Below are positions 1-10,520 of a stretch of 64,000 bases of DNA, piece by piece (the first letter of the stretch is position 1; each line of letters opens with the position of its first letter). Origin of the DNA: Asterias amurensis (lineage: Eukaryota > Echinodermata > Asteroidea > Forcipulatida > Asteriidae). The position numbers and the translations under genes were made by a program. The stretch covers positions 2,234,501 through 2,298,500 of the forward strand of contig NC_092661.1 of NCBI RefSeq assembly GCF_032118995.1, in the 5' to 3' direction. The notes below the pieces were generated by a model, which made no database searches, was not told where the DNA came from, and was given only the letters and a program-made list of their open reading frames with translations.

Positions 1-1461
1 CTCCGACAAAAAACGAAACCTAAGAAAGAAAGGATTTGGTTGCCTATTGAAGTCTTTGGGGGCCTGTATCAAAAGTGTCAAGGACTGAGGACCATTGCAC
101 TTTTTTGCACATTTTTTACCTGATCATTTTGTTATCCTAAGTTGGTACCCGTCTCTCTATACTGTTCCTGTGTAAACGGGTCTACTTTTTGAGCAACTTC
201 TCTACACTGGACATCCTCTTCTGATCTGAGGGAGCCTCTGAACTTGACGGATGATGGAGACTTCTACCCGGATGTTGGTGTGAGGGTCGGAGAAACGAGA
301 TTCTGAACATGGCTATTCACGTTTCAATCAGGTACTCAGGCTTTTACATTGGTTTCACTTGTGTTAAGAAGTTTGAACTGTATCAAAAGGAGATATCAAA
401 GATGACATTTGGATTGTGTAGGAAGTTAACAGGGTCCTTTATAGAAGAAACATCGTTGCTTAGATAGATGCCGTTGTGCATTAGGTACTTGTGACCGGTT
501 CATTCTAAGCCACAGTAGGTTGTACGTACATTTTGTACACTCCTTCGTCAGTTAGAATAGTGTTTAGATTTTAGATTTAGTTAAAACCCCTGTTGAACTG
601 GTTGACAATATTCAGTCTATGACGTTAACTATTGGTCTATTTCAGTGACCAATTAACTAGGTTGTTCATTGTAGGTTTTGAGTGGTCAGCTTTATGACAG
701 ATTCTACAGTAGGTATTTTAACGACAATCAGTTGAAGAAATGATTTACAAATGATGTTGACCAATAGACATTGCTTTTTTAACAAATACTGCCACTGTGG
801 TGTGCATGATTTGTATACATTTTTCATAAACATAGTAATTTTGCTGCAGTAGGTGTTTAAAATCCTTCAGGGTATTAATTATTGATAATTGTGAACAGTT
901 TTATAACTGGTTAACCCTTTTCCAGCTGAACATGGTGACGACACTCAGGCGGTTTACAGACACTCACAAAATGTGTTCAGCCGCAATGTTTGAATCTTGT
1001 TTCTCTAGTTATTTAGGCTGTTAACGTGACAAAGACACTTGGTCATTAATAATTTGACAGGTTCTAAAAAGAGTTTAAGATGTGTTACCTGTAGAGAACA
1101 TCTCAACATGTACAACAGCGTAGTGTAATTTGAATCAAACTAGGTGCTTATTAGCAGATTAGCAGTATTAGTGTAGACTTATTCAGTTAAACCTCGGAAC
1201 AAACATAGTAATTTGTCACATGGCTAGGTAGTTATACGAAGCATAAACACTAGTCCAGTATTAGTGTAGAATTATTAAACAAATAACTAAATTAGTTATT
1301 TCTCAATTTGCTTGTTAGATTGATTTTTTTATGAATATTATGCCAAAAAGACACAGCAGGAATAGGTAATCTAAATAAGACATCACTTTGTTACTTTAGT
1401 CATGCACTGTTTGCAGAATCACAGGTGTCTTTCTAGATGGAAAATACACCAAGTTATCAGC
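1..1461. other. AT-rich stretch without recognisable gene
   Basis: No coding similarity was recognised. Frame 1 on the plus strand is open from the left edge to about 120, which could be the tail of a coding exon entering from outside, but I cannot identify it. A short motif around 970-1008 (GTTCAGCCGC followed by TTGAATCTTGTTTCTCT) recurs at 2290-2322, so part of this stretch is probably repeat-derived. Confidence 0.4.
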
Positions 1462-1965
1462 GATCTTATCGTCACTGATAAAACCTTAATTTTCCGACAT
1501 CGACGTCAGACTCATTTTTATGCAAAAACATTGTAGTTTATAATTGGTACGAAATCATTAGTATGCAGTGGTTGGTTTGCAGATTTACATGAAGTTAATC
1601 AGTAGGAGTAGTTGTTGATCCTAGATGTTCAATACTTTATTGGGACCTCATTAGCAATTTGTAGTTCCGTAGGATTTGAAACTTTGTTGTACTTAGGATC
1701 TTATCGTCACTGATAAAACCTTAGTTTTCCGATATCGACGTCGTACCCATTTTTATGCAAAAACATTGTAATTTAAAATTGGTGCGAAAATCATTAGCAT
1801 GCAGTTGTTGGTTTGCAGATTTACATGAAGTTAATCAGTAGGAGTAGTTGTTGATCCTAAATGTTTAATACTTTATTGGGACTTCATTAGCAACTTGTAG
1901 TTCTGTAGGATTTGAAACTTGGTTGTACTTAGGATCTTATCGTCACTGATAAAACTTTAGTTTAG
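1462..1965. repeat. Tandem duplication, about 236-bp unit, 2.1 copies
   Basis: The block starting GATCTTATCGTCACTGATAA occurs at 1462, 1697 and (partial) 1933, giving periods of 235 and 236 bases. The first two copies are near-identical over their whole length, with only scattered substitutions, so the duplication is fairly recent. No open frame is carried. Confidence 0.9.
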
Positions 1966-2413
1966 AATTTGTTTAGAGATAGGTTAGTTTTTTTTAAGAG
2001 TTTTTTTTCTCAGTTTAGTTATCCTCCATAAACCCAATGTCATCTACAATATCTCCTGTAATGATACTCATGCAACGAAGATGCAAATCTGATGTTTGTG
2101 TATAACCTCATTTTTGACTTTGAAATTTGACTTCATTTGAACGTGTAATCACACACACTGTTAAAATGTTGCGATGTTTTAACAAATCCCAAAAAATTGT
2201 AGTACTTCTAATGCAAGTGAAACCAATACATTCCTGAGTATGCTGTTCTGTTTTTTTGTGCTTGTCACAAAAATTCACAAAATTTTTCAAGTTCAGCCGC
2301 CATGTTGGAATCTTGTTTCTCTGATCAGCGCATCATCATCTGGGTTGAAGTCTTCATTATTCTGATGGTACAGGACTCAATCAGTGACGGAGTGGAAGCG
2401 TCCTTTTACACTT

Positions 2414-2500
2414 CAACCAAAATTCGAACTTGAAACTTTACTCCAAGAACTTAGCGACGTGTTTGCCCGAACAGGGGGAGACGTCCGATGGTACACTTGA
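2414..2500 (+). mobile_element. Possible LTR-retroelement pol fragment
   Basis: A short plus-strand frame contains LLQELSDVFAR before a TGA. It resembles the linker ahead of the reverse transcriptase in Ty3-type pol proteins (typically LL..y.DVF). No reverse transcriptase motif, integrase or LTR pair was found around it, so this could be chance. It is a fragment at best. Confidence 0.2.
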
Positions 2501-3187
2501 TACAGATTCATCAAACATTTTAACGGGCAACAGAATCCTTTCCGACTTTTGTTTTGGACTTTGAAAAAAAAAATCTTTAGTTTGTTTTTGGCTTCGGACT
2601 TTTAAAAAACAATCTTTTTAGTTTGTCAATCATGTAAGGCAGGACATTGGTAAAACAGACTATCAATGAAACATTAACTTGATTTAACTTAATAAAATGC
2701 TTTCCTTCCATTAATACTTAGATCATTAAGTCGCTTCACTTTCTCGATAGTAGTTGGCCACACTGATCGGCACACACGTTTGCACAACTCTGCTGCTTCT
2801 ACAGTTCAGTGGTGCTTAAAAAAATCAAAAAAATCCCTAAAAAAACGCCTTTTTTATATAGACTAAGTCAGCCAAAAAAAATTCTCGTGCCGTTGTACGG
2901 TTCGAAATTAACTCCGTAAAAAGTTTGGCCCTACCCCCCCTATTATTAAAATATTGATCAACCAAGTGCGCCCCCTATAGGGGTGCAGAAGAGACTGTAT
3001 CCCAAAGCAATGTACACCAACAATATAATCAACTAGAAATTTGCACATGACTCTTATACAAGGCGTCAAATTCAAATTACCATTAGATTATATAGCTAGG
3101 TACATCAAAATGGAATACAGCCCCTTATTAAAGGTATCGTCTTATAGCTTGTTGTGACTTTAAATAACAATAAAATGGAGTCCCATT

Positions 3188-3670
3188 GTGGACTTAGTCA
3201 TTTTTTGACCAAAAAACTAGCCATTGTTTGTACTTAGTAATTTTTTGAACAGAAACTCATAGTAAATGTTTGTACTTAGTCATTTTTGGACTTAGTCATT
3301 TCTTCGACAAAAACACTTAGTAATTATTGACTTTCGGTGTTCTATTGTGGACTTAGTCATTTTTTCGACCAAAAAATTAGCCATTGTTTGTACTTAGTAA
3401 TTTTTTGAACAGAAACTCATAGTAAATGTTTGTACTTAGTCTTTTTTGGACTTAGTCATTTTTTCGACAAAAACACTTAGTAATTATTGACTTTCGGTGT
3501 TCTATTGTGGACTTAGTCATTTTTTCGACCAAAAAACTAGCCATTGTTTGTACTTAGTAATTTTTTGAGCAGAAACTCATAGTCAATGTTTGTACTTAGT
3601 CTTTTTTTGGACTTAGTCATTTTTTGACAAAAACACTTAGTAATTTTCGACCCTTTGTGGACTTCAAAAA
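3188..3670. repeat. Minisatellite, 160-bp unit, 3 copies
   Basis: Units begin with GTGGACTTAGTCATTTTTT near 3188, 3347 and 3507, a period of about 160. Each unit is itself built from degenerate copies of ACTTAGTcATTTTT followed by GACaAAAA, so there is a nested shorter period. No gene is seen in it. Confidence 0.9.
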
Positions 3671-4864
3671 CTTTCCAAGATTGATATTATAAAGTCACAG
3701 AACAAGCTATAAGATGTGGCCTTTACAGAAGATACAACATTGGTAGTTACGCTAAATAGCAATATTGTGAATTGAATTACATGTTTATTGCGGGAATTTA
3801 TGCATTACCTTCAATTTTGGTAAGCATGCAAGTAAACATTCATCTAAATGTCCACTTCATGTAAAAACTGTATTGAGTTAAACAATAAATAAAGAAATGT
3901 GTTATGAAAACGCTGCAAGTTTGAGATAACGTTTTTTGTGTCAAAATTTGTGCACTCTATATGCAGTATATGAATACCAATGTTGTACCTTCTTTATAAG
4001 TAAGAAATGCAACCTGTAAACCATAAAGGAGTCAAATTTAGTTAGATTTGTTTGAAAAAACAAAAAAAAACGCTTTGATTCTCAAAATATTCTGAGTACT
4101 TGTAAGATGAAGAAAAAGCACACAAAAAATATTTTGCAAGTTTGCAGAAACCAAATAGTTAATTCATGAGACTAGTTTTTTTTGTTAGCCATGTGGACTC
4201 CTTTTGGATAAAACAGGTTACATTTCTTCCTTGGTTGATCATTTATATTTCTTAGCTATGGTTGTCATTTGCCAGCTGATATTTCTTCGCGAATATTTTG
4301 TGGGTTTAAGTTGAATTTTGAAACTATACACATTTTCAATACTTTTAATTAAAACAAGTATGAATTGAAAGCTGTATTTAATTTTACAAATACACTTTTT
4401 GAATTGTGGCACTTGACAAGTGCATTAAAAAAAAAAAGACATTTTGAAATAATTTCAATGAAGTTTTCAAAAAGTAATTGTACATCAACTGGCATATTTC
4501 CAACCAACAATTTAAGCAACTATCAAAATGAATAGTAAGGAAGCAATAGGAGTGCCAAAGCACCCACAAAAACAAAAATTGTTTTAATTAAAACATTAAG
4601 GAAACATAACATACAGTATAGTCATAATCAAGTTCTTGAGGTTGGGGTGGGTGGGGGTAATGTCTAACAGTGTGGATGCACTAAGTGAGTGTTCTTGTTT
4701 TCTTTCTTTTGAAGACATTTAAAGTTTGTTCAAATAAAGTCTTGACAATTCAAATAAACAATCTAGTCTGGTTTGCTCATTATTTTCTGATGAATCCTAA
4801 TATTTTGACAACTTATAACTCTGATGCCTTCTTGGTGTTGATGAATTAATTAAAAATAACTTTT
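3671..4864. other. AT-rich intergenic stretch
   Basis: No coding exon was recognised on either strand. Plus-strand AATAAA signals occur near 3885-3892 and 4733, but with no identifiable transcript upstream they mean little. Confidence 0.4.
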
Positions 4865-5110
4865 AGAATAATTAAGGTTGGGTATACTTTTGGTAATTAT
4901 CAAAAAACGGTCTCCTCACTTGGTGTGCCTCAATAAATGCATAAATAACAAACCAATGGAAGTTTTGGCTTAAATGGTCATCAAAGTTGAAAACAAATCA
5001 TGAAAGAAAACCCAATATTCCACGCATGAAATTGTGTGCTTTCAGATGCATGAGAAAGGCTTTATGCCTGAAGCCTTCCTCAGATTCAAATTTTTGGGGT
5101 GTTAAAAGGA
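4865..5110. mobile_element. Diverged TIR-A MITE, partial
   Basis: Recognisable TIR-A internal motifs (CTCACTTGGTGTG, ATGCATAAATAACAAACC, ATGAAAGAAAACCC, GTGTGCTTTCAGATGC) occur in the usual order, but the terminal repeats are eroded. The family is defined in the entry at 9080. This is one of the most diverged copies in the window. Confidence 0.7.
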
Positions 5111-5352
5111 AACTACCACTTTCCCTAAAACTAATCCTTAGGGCTGACCTAAATGAAAGTTTTTAATGGAAATTTAACTGATTCTTCGGAGCCCCCACAA
5201 AAAAGAAGAAGTCATAAATAATGTGGGTCTTAGGAGAACAAAACGTATGAGAGAAATTTTGGCAAATGTGTTGGTATAAATTATTCTGGCCCTACAGCTA
5301 GTAATAGAATATTATTTACAGATTGCCTCACAGAATGGTTGAGGCTGTGTAC

Positions 5353-5967
5353 CTCAGTGACTGCTGTTGTGGCTGGAAAGGCTTCTAAGATGCAGGGAGA
5401 GGCGGCATACACTTGATGAAAGGGAAACATCAGATTCCACGAACTCTGAAAAAGAACAAAATTGTATTTAGAGTATGGATGTAAATTAGTGCTCATACAA
5501 ATGAGGGGATATAGAAAGTATAAGGCAATGGGAAAATTATTTCAGGACAGCATGTTCAGGGGCCTTTAAATTGTCTCCACATATACATGACATGTACATA
5601 GCCCAGGTTGGACTCCTTCGATGCAGGCAATGGGACAGAGTCCAGGGGCCCTGCGATTTTACTCCGAGTCTTACCACTTGCATTGACGGAATTGAAGAAA
5701 CAAAAAACGTTAAGTGCAAAGCGTTAGAATTCATCACCAACATCGATGTGGGTAAATATTTTCCTCACTTGTAAGTTGCATTGAGCGAGAATGTACGCTT
5801 CTTTGATTTGTCTTGGGTTATATTATCACCTGACAATGACTAACTTGACTGCATGTATTGCCAAGACAATCTTGTCTTAGAAACCCCCTCACATTTCCTC
5901 TTTTGCATCAACAGATGGATCACTTACCTGATGAAGAAGACTCTATGAACATCCGTGAATTTATCAT
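5353..5967 (-). other. Candidate exons of an unidentified minus-strand gene
   Basis: On the minus strand, an ATG at 5967 opens 40 coding bases that end at an excellent donor, CAG|GTAAGTGA, with the last exon base at 5928. Further left, a good acceptor (pyrimidine run then CAG) opens an in-frame segment at 5445 that ends before a GT at 5353 (31 codons). A weaker acceptor-bounded segment starts at 5650. None of the peptides resembles a family I know. Position just downstream of a promoter-like block is the main argument. This may equally be non-coding leader exons of a gene running off the left edge. Confidence 0.3.
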
Positions 5968-6009
5968 CGTGGAAGTTGTTGAATTTTGATGTCGGTTTGC
6001 GATGTAAAA

Positions 6010-6310
6010 TGTTGCAAAAAATCTGCTTTTTCACCACATACGTGGAGCTGAACACACCATGCCCGCGCTCAGAAAATAAAATGGCCGCCGGGGAGTAAAG
6101 GGTAGTTTGGTCCCCTGACCATGGAGCAAAGATTCCTTGACGTTTCTTGTCGATAGAGCCTAGTCGAAGATTTTGGGTCTGGGAACCAGATTAAGTAAAG
6201 GGGTAAACCAACCTCGTTCACAGGGGTGATCGATTTTCCCCAGCATGCCTTGCTCGATGTGCATACGCGTGACGTAGTACAAACGGCATCCTTTTATTGG
6301 CCGAAATTTG
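6010..6310. promoter_or_regulatory. Promoter-like GC-richer block
   Basis: This stretch stands out from AT-rich surroundings. It holds CpGs, an ATGGCCGCC motif at about 6080 (YY1-like), a TGACGTAG CRE-like site near 6270 and a ZNF143/Staf core. It sits directly upstream of the strong minus-strand donor at 5922-5927, so it is probably the promoter of an unidentified minus-strand gene, possibly bidirectional. The function is inferred from motif density only. Confidence 0.4.
6238..6253 (+). promoter_or_regulatory. ZNF143/Staf binding motif
   Basis: CCCCAGCATGCCTTGC matches the core of the known ZNF143/Staf consensus (TCCCAGcATGCcttGC) almost perfectly. Such sites typically sit within 100-200 bases of transcription starts of housekeeping genes. 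Confidence 0.6.
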
Positions 6311-6589
6311 AAAAAATCATAGGGGGTGAGGCCAGCACTTTTCTCAACCTTTGCCTATTTATTTTTAAAGGTGCTATGTTGTGCTCTTCATGATGCAGTA
6401 GGCTTTTCTGAAGCCTTTTTTTTTCATTGAACAGAAGCCAATAATAATATTTGAAGCAATAATTAGAAAGTTGTGATTTTTTTATTTTTACTTGAAAGTT
6501 GGGGCGAAACTTAAAAAACTATAAGGGGTAAGGTCCAGCATTTTTATCATACAGAGCCGTTTGATTTTTTCCACATGCGAAAAGTTCAT

Positions 6590-8770
6590 AAAGCTATGAT
6601 GATTGTGATTTTTTTCGAGCGAAAAGTTCACAAGGCTTATGATTTACATGGCTTGTAAACTTGTCAAATTTTGCTTGAAAAAGTTTGCAAGATTAAAGCC
6701 TTGTGAACTTGTCAAGTTGTGCTTGAAAATATCTGAGGCTATAGCCTTGTCAAAATCTATGAGGCCTTGTCAAATGTGCCTAAAATAAGTCTAAAAAGGC
6801 TTGACTTGTCAAATTTTGCTTGAAAAAGTCTACAAGGCTATGGCGTTGTAAACTTGTCAAATTGTGCTAGAAAAAGTCAACAAGGCCTTGTGAACTTGTC
6901 AAATTTTGCTAGAAATAAATCTAAGGTTATAGCCTTGTGAACTTGTCAAATTTTGCTTGAAAAAAATCTACAAGGCTATAGCATTGTGAACTTGTCAAAT
7001 TGTGCAAGAAAAAGTCTACAAGGCCTTGTGAACTTGTCAAATTTTGCTAGAAATAAATCTAAGGTGAACAAAATCTACAAGGCTATAGCATTGTGAACTT
7101 GTCAAATTGTGCTAGAAAAAGTCTACAAGGCCTTGTGAACTTGTCAAATTTTGCTAGAAATAAATCTAAGGTTATAGCCTTGTGAACTTGTCAAATTTTG
7201 CTTGAAAAAAATCTACAAGGCTATAGCATTGTGAACTTGTCAAATTGTGCAAGAAAAAGTCTACAAGGCCTTTTGAACTTGTCAAATTTTGCTAGAAATA
7301 AATCTAAGGTGAACAAAATCTACAAGGCTATAGCATTGTGAACTTGTCAAATTGTGCTAGAAAAAGTCTACAAGGCCTTGTGAACTTGTCAAATTTTGCT
7401 AGAAATACATCTAAGGTTATAGCCTTGTGAACTTGTCAAGTTGTGCTTGAAAATATCTGAGGCTATAGCCTTGTCAAAATCTATGAGGCCTTGTCAAATT
7501 TGCCTAAAATAAGTCTAAAAAGGCTTGACTTGTCAAATTTTGCTTGAAAAAGTCTACAAGGCTATAGCGTTGTGAACTTGTCAAATTGTGCTAGAAAAAG
7601 TCAACAAGGCCTTGTGAACTTGTCAAATTTTGCTAGAAATAAATCTAAGGTTATAGCCTTGTGAACTTGTCAAATTTTGCTTGAAAAAAATCTACAAGGC
7701 TATAGCATTGTGAACTTGTCAAATTGTGCAAGAAAAAGTCTACAAGGCCTTGTGAACTTGTCAAATTTTGCTAGAAATAAATCTAAGGTGAACAAAATCT
7801 ACAAGGTTATAGCATTGTGAACTTGTCAAATTGTGCTAGAAAAAGTCTACAAGGCCTTGTGAACTTGTCAAATTTTGCTAGAAATACATCTAAGGTTATA
7901 GCCTTGTGAACTTGTCAAATTTTGCCTGAAAAAGTCTACAAGGCTATAGCATTGTGAACTTGTCAAGTTGTGCTAGAAAGTCTACAAGGCCTTGTGAACT
8001 TGTCAAATTTTGCTTGAAATAAATCAAAGGTTATAGCCCTGTGAACTTGTCAAATTTTGCTTGAAAAAAATCTACAAGGTTATAGCATTGTGAACTTATC
8101 AAATTGTGCTAGAGAAAGTCTACAAGGCCTTTTGAACTTGTCAAATTTTGCAAGAAATAAATCTAAGGCTATAGCCTTGTGAACTTGTCAAATTTTGCTT
8201 GAAAAAATCTTTAAGGTTTATCATAGCCTTGTGAACTTGTCAAATTTTGCCTGAAAAAGTCTACAAGGCTATAGCCCTGTGTTGCTTGAAAAAATCTATA
8301 AGGCCATGTGAACTTGTCAAATTTTGCTTGAAGAATCTTTAGGGCTATAGCCTTGTCAAATTTTGCTTAAAAAGGTTTACAAGGCTTAACGCCTTGTGAA
8401 CTTGTCAAATTTTGCTTGAAAAAATCTTTAGGGCTATAGCCTTGTCAAATTTTGCTTAAAAAGGTTTACAAGGCTTAACGCCTTGTGAACTTGTCAAATT
8501 TTGTTTGAAAAAATCTTTAAGACTATAGCTTTGTGAACTTGTCAAATTTTGCTTGAACAAGTCTACAAGGCTTTAGCCTTGTGTTGCTTGAAAAAAATCT
8601 ATAAGGACATTTGAACTTGTCAAATTGTGCTTGAAGAATCTTTAAGGCTATAGCCTTGAAAGGGTTTCAAGGCTATAAGGCCTTGTGAACTTGTCAAATT
8701 TTGCTTGAAAAAAATCTATGAGGCTATAGCCTTGTGAACTTGTCAAATGTTGCTTGAAAAAGTGCATTTT
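6590..8770. repeat. Satellite array, roughly 48-bp monomer with higher-order structure
   Basis: About 45 degenerate monomers are built on GTGAACTTGTCAAATT(T/G)TGC followed by TAGAAA or TTGAAAAA, then TCTACAAGGC and TATAGCATT or TATAGCC. Larger periods are superimposed. The variant AAGGTGAACAAAATC recurs at 7061, 7306 and 7785 (245, then 479). A distinctive TCAAAATCTATGAGG segment recurs about 724 bases apart (near 6750 and 7475). There is no long open frame. The monomers at the right end are more scrambled than those in the middle. Confidence 0.95.
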
Positions 8771-9030
8771 AGAGCAAAACTAGACAATGAATACACAAGG
8801 CTGCAGATTGTACATTTTTAACGCATAAATAAACAAGGTCTTGTGCATTTAGAGCAAAGGGGATTAACACACAAGGAGAAATACAAATTAAAATCAAAAC
8901 CCAAACCATACTTCAGTGAATTAAAAGGTTTACACACAAAAAGCATCATTTTATTTTTACAGATCTACATTATATTAAAACATTAATTTTGTTGTTGCTG
9001 CAATTTTCACTTGCTTGAGGTGAAACATTT

Positions 9031-9615
9031 AGACATTAAAGTTTGGTGTGCATGGGTATTTAAATATAGGTCTTAAACATTAAAGCCACTGAACACTATC
9101 GGTACTTGTCAAAGACCAGTCTTCTCACTTGGTGTATCTCAGCATAATATGCACAAAATAACAAACCTGTGAAAATTTGAGCTCAATTGGTCGTTGAAGA
9201 TGCAAGATAACAATGAAAGAAATAAATACCCTTGTCACACGAAGTTGTTTGCGTTTAGATGGTTGATTTCAAGACTTCAAATTCTAAATCTGAGGTCTCG
9301 AAATCAAATTCACGGAAAATTACTTACCTCTCGAAAACTACGTCATTTCAGAGGGAGCTGTTTCTCACAATGTTTTATGTTATCAACCTCTCCCCATTAC
9401 TCGTAATCAAGAAAGGTTTTATGATAATAATTATTTTGAGTAATGACCAATAGTGTCCACTGCCTTTAAGACATTAAAGTTTGGTATACGAGGGTACTTA
9501 AATATAGGTCTTAAACATTAAGACATTAAAGTTTGGAATACAAGGGTATTTAAATATAGGTCTTAAACATTAAGACATTAAAGTTTGTTATGCAAGGGTA
9601 TTTAAATATAGGTTT
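9031..9615. repeat. 52-bp tandem repeat split by a MITE
   Basis: Units beginning AGACATTAAAGTTTGG and ending TATAGGTCTTAAACATT occur at 9031 and three more times from about 9470 to 9615. The two blocks are separated exactly by the MITE at 9080-9469, so the array predates the insertion. Confidence 0.85.
9080..9469. mobile_element. TIR-A MITE (family definition)
   Basis: TIR-A elements are about 340-400 bases, non-coding, and end in inverted repeats TTTAAAGGCAGTGGACAC and TATTGGTAATT. The interior is conserved: CTCACTTGGTGTATCTCA, TGAGCTCAATTGGTC, AAGAAAAAACACCCTTGT, a short palindrome GAGACCTCA with TGAGGTCTC, and CAGAGGGAGC. Ends carry TTAA, suggesting insertion at TTAA or TA. No transposase is seen, so mobility would need a partner. 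This copy interrupts a tandem repeat. Confidence 0.9.
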
Positions 9616-9906
9616 TCCCTTCCACAACTGAATACGAAACAAAAAAGACGATCGTATATCTGATATGCCCAAACCTTTGTTAATAGTCCCCATGAAACAT
9701 GTAATTTGCACATACATGTAGGGCGTGCGCACTAACATTTTGGTTGGCAAAATAAGGGAACTTCGCGCTGTTTTGTACACGGCTAATGGCTGCGTGATAA
9801 TTCAGCTTAGTGCACAACTCTATGGCGTTTGTCAACCAATAGGGTATGTACGCATATGTGAATGTAATTGGCATATTTCATGGGATGGGTTCATTGAAAT
9901 GCTTAG

Positions 9907-10112
9907 GATTCAAACTGCCTCCAGTTACCAAGCAACCTTGGTAGTCTAGTTGGCAAGACACTGCTCTGGAATTGCAAGGGTCGTGGGTTTGAATCCCACC
10001 CGAGTAACATGCCTGTGATATTTTTTAACAGGACTCAGGAAAGTACTGAGTATACAGTGCTTACACACATCAGTGTATGAGAAAACCAAAATTAATATTC
10101 TTTATCCCTGAT
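9907..10112 (+). mobile_element. SINE, tRNA-derived (family 1)
   Basis: The head carries an A-box-like TAGTCTAGTTGG and a B-box-like GGTTTGAATCCCACC. It is followed by a conserved non-tRNA body (ATGCCTGTGATATTTT, CAGGACTC, AAAGTACTGAGTA) and a tail ending ATATTCTTTATCCC. Other copies lie at 11694 (plus) and 51084 (minus). The tRNA fold is not complete enough to call a functional tRNA. Confidence 0.85.
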
Positions 10113-10383
10113 AATAATATTACAAAAACACTCTTGTCACAAATAGTTGTGTGCTTTCAGATGCTTGATTTCGAGACCTCAAAATTCTAGTTGAAATCTC
10201 GATATCAAATTAAAATATTTTAGTGGAATATTACTTCTTTCTCGCAAAATAAATTACTTCAGAGGGAATCGTCTCTCACAATGTTTTATACATAAACAGC
10301 TCTCCATTGCTCGTTACCATATAAGTTTTTATGCCAACAATTATTTTTTTGGGTAGTTACCAATAGTGTCAAGTGCTTTTAAA
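10113..10383. mobile_element. TIR-A MITE, 5'-truncated
   Basis: The copy begins abruptly at the SINE tail and keeps the GTGTGCTTTCAGATGC core, the GAGGGAA block and the right terminus TACCAATAGTGTCAAGTGC. The left third is missing. Confidence 0.8.
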
Positions 10384-10520
10384 TATATTGAACCAATATG
10401 AAGAGGGATGGGGTGTCTCTTTCAAGGAGTCACATGAAAATACCAGGTGTGAGTTGGTAAAGGCGAAAAGGGTGTGTTATTCTGGCCTTTTTCTTGAATG
10501 AAGTCCAACTAGTACTAGTA

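Noticed and set aside
965..2322. LTR pair of a retrotransposon
   Set aside because: Only about 40 bases (around GTTCAGCCGC and TCTTGTTTCTCT) are shared between 965-1008 and 2275-2322; there is no TG...CA boundary, primer-binding site or pol domain between them.
5571..5774. 67-codon plus-strand frame
   Set aside because: It has no family resemblance; the stronger splice signals in this area are on the minus strand.
6590..8770. CRISPR array
   Set aside because: The repeats are direct and short, but the spacers are themselves repeated, monomers are degenerate and the setting is eukaryotic.
9940..10010. tRNA gene
   Set aside because: A and B boxes are present, but the acceptor stem does not close and the unit recurs with the same non-tRNA body, so it is a SINE head. 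The same applies to the heads at 11520-11572, 16303, 29740 and 52100.
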